The notes under the pieces were generated by a model. That model saw nothing but the letters and a program-made list of their open reading frames with translations, did no database searches and was not told the DNA's origin. A stretch of DNA of 6,840 nucleotides from an uncultured Dehalococcoidia bacterium (lineage in GTDB: Bacteria; Chloroflexota; Dehalococcoidia; Dehalococcoidales; UBA3254), in NCBI GenBank assembly GCA_903890885.1, contig CAITCX010000082.1, forward strand, positions 1 through 6,840, in the 5' to 3' direction. Of the stretch, positions 6,460 to 6,840 are shown piece by piece (positions within the stretch are counted from its first letter, which is position 1; each line of letters begins with the position of its first letter). A program made the position numbers and the translations under genes.

Positions 6460-6504
6460 GTTTATATTGTCCCCCTTCTAATTTCCTTTTCTACCTTGCC
6501 AATA
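6460..6504 (-). promoter_or_regulatory. gltX-glnS intergenic spacer with the glnS ribosome binding site
   Basis: This is a 45-base purine-rich (minus strand) gap. It contains AAGGGGG (6471-6477), the likely ribosome binding site of glnS. No hairpin plus T-run and no clear promoter is seen, which supports read-through from gltX. Confidence 0.6.
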
Positions 6505-6840
6505 CTAATTGCCGGCGAGCTTGGCAAGTGCGGCATTGATTCTTTTGAGGCATCTTGCCTGGCCTAAGACCGCCATCGTTTCAAAGAGCGGTGGCGCGGC
6601 ATCACGGGCGGTAGTTGCTACCCGCAGCGGATTAAAAAGTTCTCCCGTTTTGATGCCCAGTTCATCGGCAAGATGTCTGAGAGTATCTTCCAGCACAGCA
6701 GGATTAAAGTCTTCCAATGCGGAAAGTTCTGTTTCCGCGCCTTTTAAAGCAGTTAACACGGCTTCTGCTGTCATCTTCTTGCCAAGAAGCTGCGCAGAAT
6801 CATATTCCAGATTATCTAAAAAGAAGAAGTCGGCATAGGC
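6505..6840 (-). CDS. gltX: Glutamyl-tRNA synthetase, C-terminal part (5' end outside the window)
   Basis: This is the last 111 residues of what appears to be glutamyl-tRNA synthetase, which charges tRNA-Glu. The frame is open to the right edge of the window, so most of the gene, including the HIGH and KMSKS motifs, is not visible. The visible part is the helical anticodon-binding domain: AYADFFFLDNLEYD at the edge, then LEDTLRHLADELGIKTGELF, FNPLRVATTARDAAPPLFE and an ending VLGQARCLKRINAALAKLAG. The order matches the GluRS C-terminus (plRvAltGr-x-sPplfe-x-m-x-vLG). The usual TGR step reads TAR here. A methionine codon at 6774 is internal and not the start. The identification rests on the C-terminal pattern and on the adjacent glnS. 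A GluRS paralogue cannot be excluded without the catalytic domain. Confidence 0.85.
   Translation of the reverse strand, partial: AYADFFFLDNLEYDSAQLLGKKMTAEAVLTALKGAETELSALEDFNPAVLEDTLRHLADELGIKTGELFNPLRVATTARDAAPPLFETMAVLGQARCLKRINAALAKLAGN

Noticed and set aside
6509..6838. 109-residue plus-strand frame opposite gltX
   Set aside because: It is rich in Ser/Ala/Arg, with no motif, and is antisense to a well-matched GluRS C-terminus.
1..6840. Mobile elements, CRISPR, tRNA/rRNA genes, known riboswitches or a novel defence-type system
   Set aside because: I found no transposase or integrase motif, no spaced repeats, no cloverleaf and no anomalous gene cluster. Apart from short gaps, the window is filled by conserved housekeeping and metabolic genes.

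Overview
The window looks like an ordinary housekeeping segment of a chromosome from an anaerobic, Clostridia-type member of the Bacillota. This placement is an inference. It rests on the purine-rich AGGAG-type ribosome binding sites, the sigma-A-like promoter boxes, the moderate base composition, and protein types common in that class (a YuiD/DUF212 membrane protein, RlmN, QueA, and a benzylsuccinate-type CoA-transferase). The genes can be named from motifs, but the genus cannot.

Layout, left to right. Positions 1-71 hold no gene but carry a near-consensus sigma-A promoter pointing left, just after queA. queA (72-1103, minus) makes the queuosine precursor. It diverges, across about 208 bases, from a rightward cluster. 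That cluster holds a phosphoribosyltransferase (about 1312-1989) that lacks any ATG, GTG or TTG at its natural N-terminus, then a DUF212 membrane protein (2042-2506), then rlmN (2510-3625). The rlmN gene collides tail to tail with a leftward operon, and the two coding regions overlap by 8 bases. Read in its own direction, the leftward operon is gltX (only its 3' end, 6505-6840), glnS (4774-6459) and a CaiB/BaiF-family CoA-transferase (3618-4760), with gaps of 45 and 13 bases.

How the genes fit together. Four of the seven act on translation: QueA (tRNA wobble base), RlmN (23S rRNA and tRNA adenosine methylation), GltX and GlnS (charging of tRNA-Glu and tRNA-Gln). The CoA-transferase is the metabolic outlier, attached to the end of an aminoacyl-tRNA synthetase operon. 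Having glnS next to gltX suggests direct glutaminylation of tRNA-Gln, whereas many Bacillota use the GatCAB amidotransferase route.

I saw no mobile element, CRISPR array, tRNA, rRNA, riboswitch or convincing intrinsic terminator, and no sign of an undescribed multi-gene system. The points most worth checking are the apparent ACG start of the phosphoribosyltransferase, the compact CoA-transferase in an odd location, and the strong promoter beyond queA.
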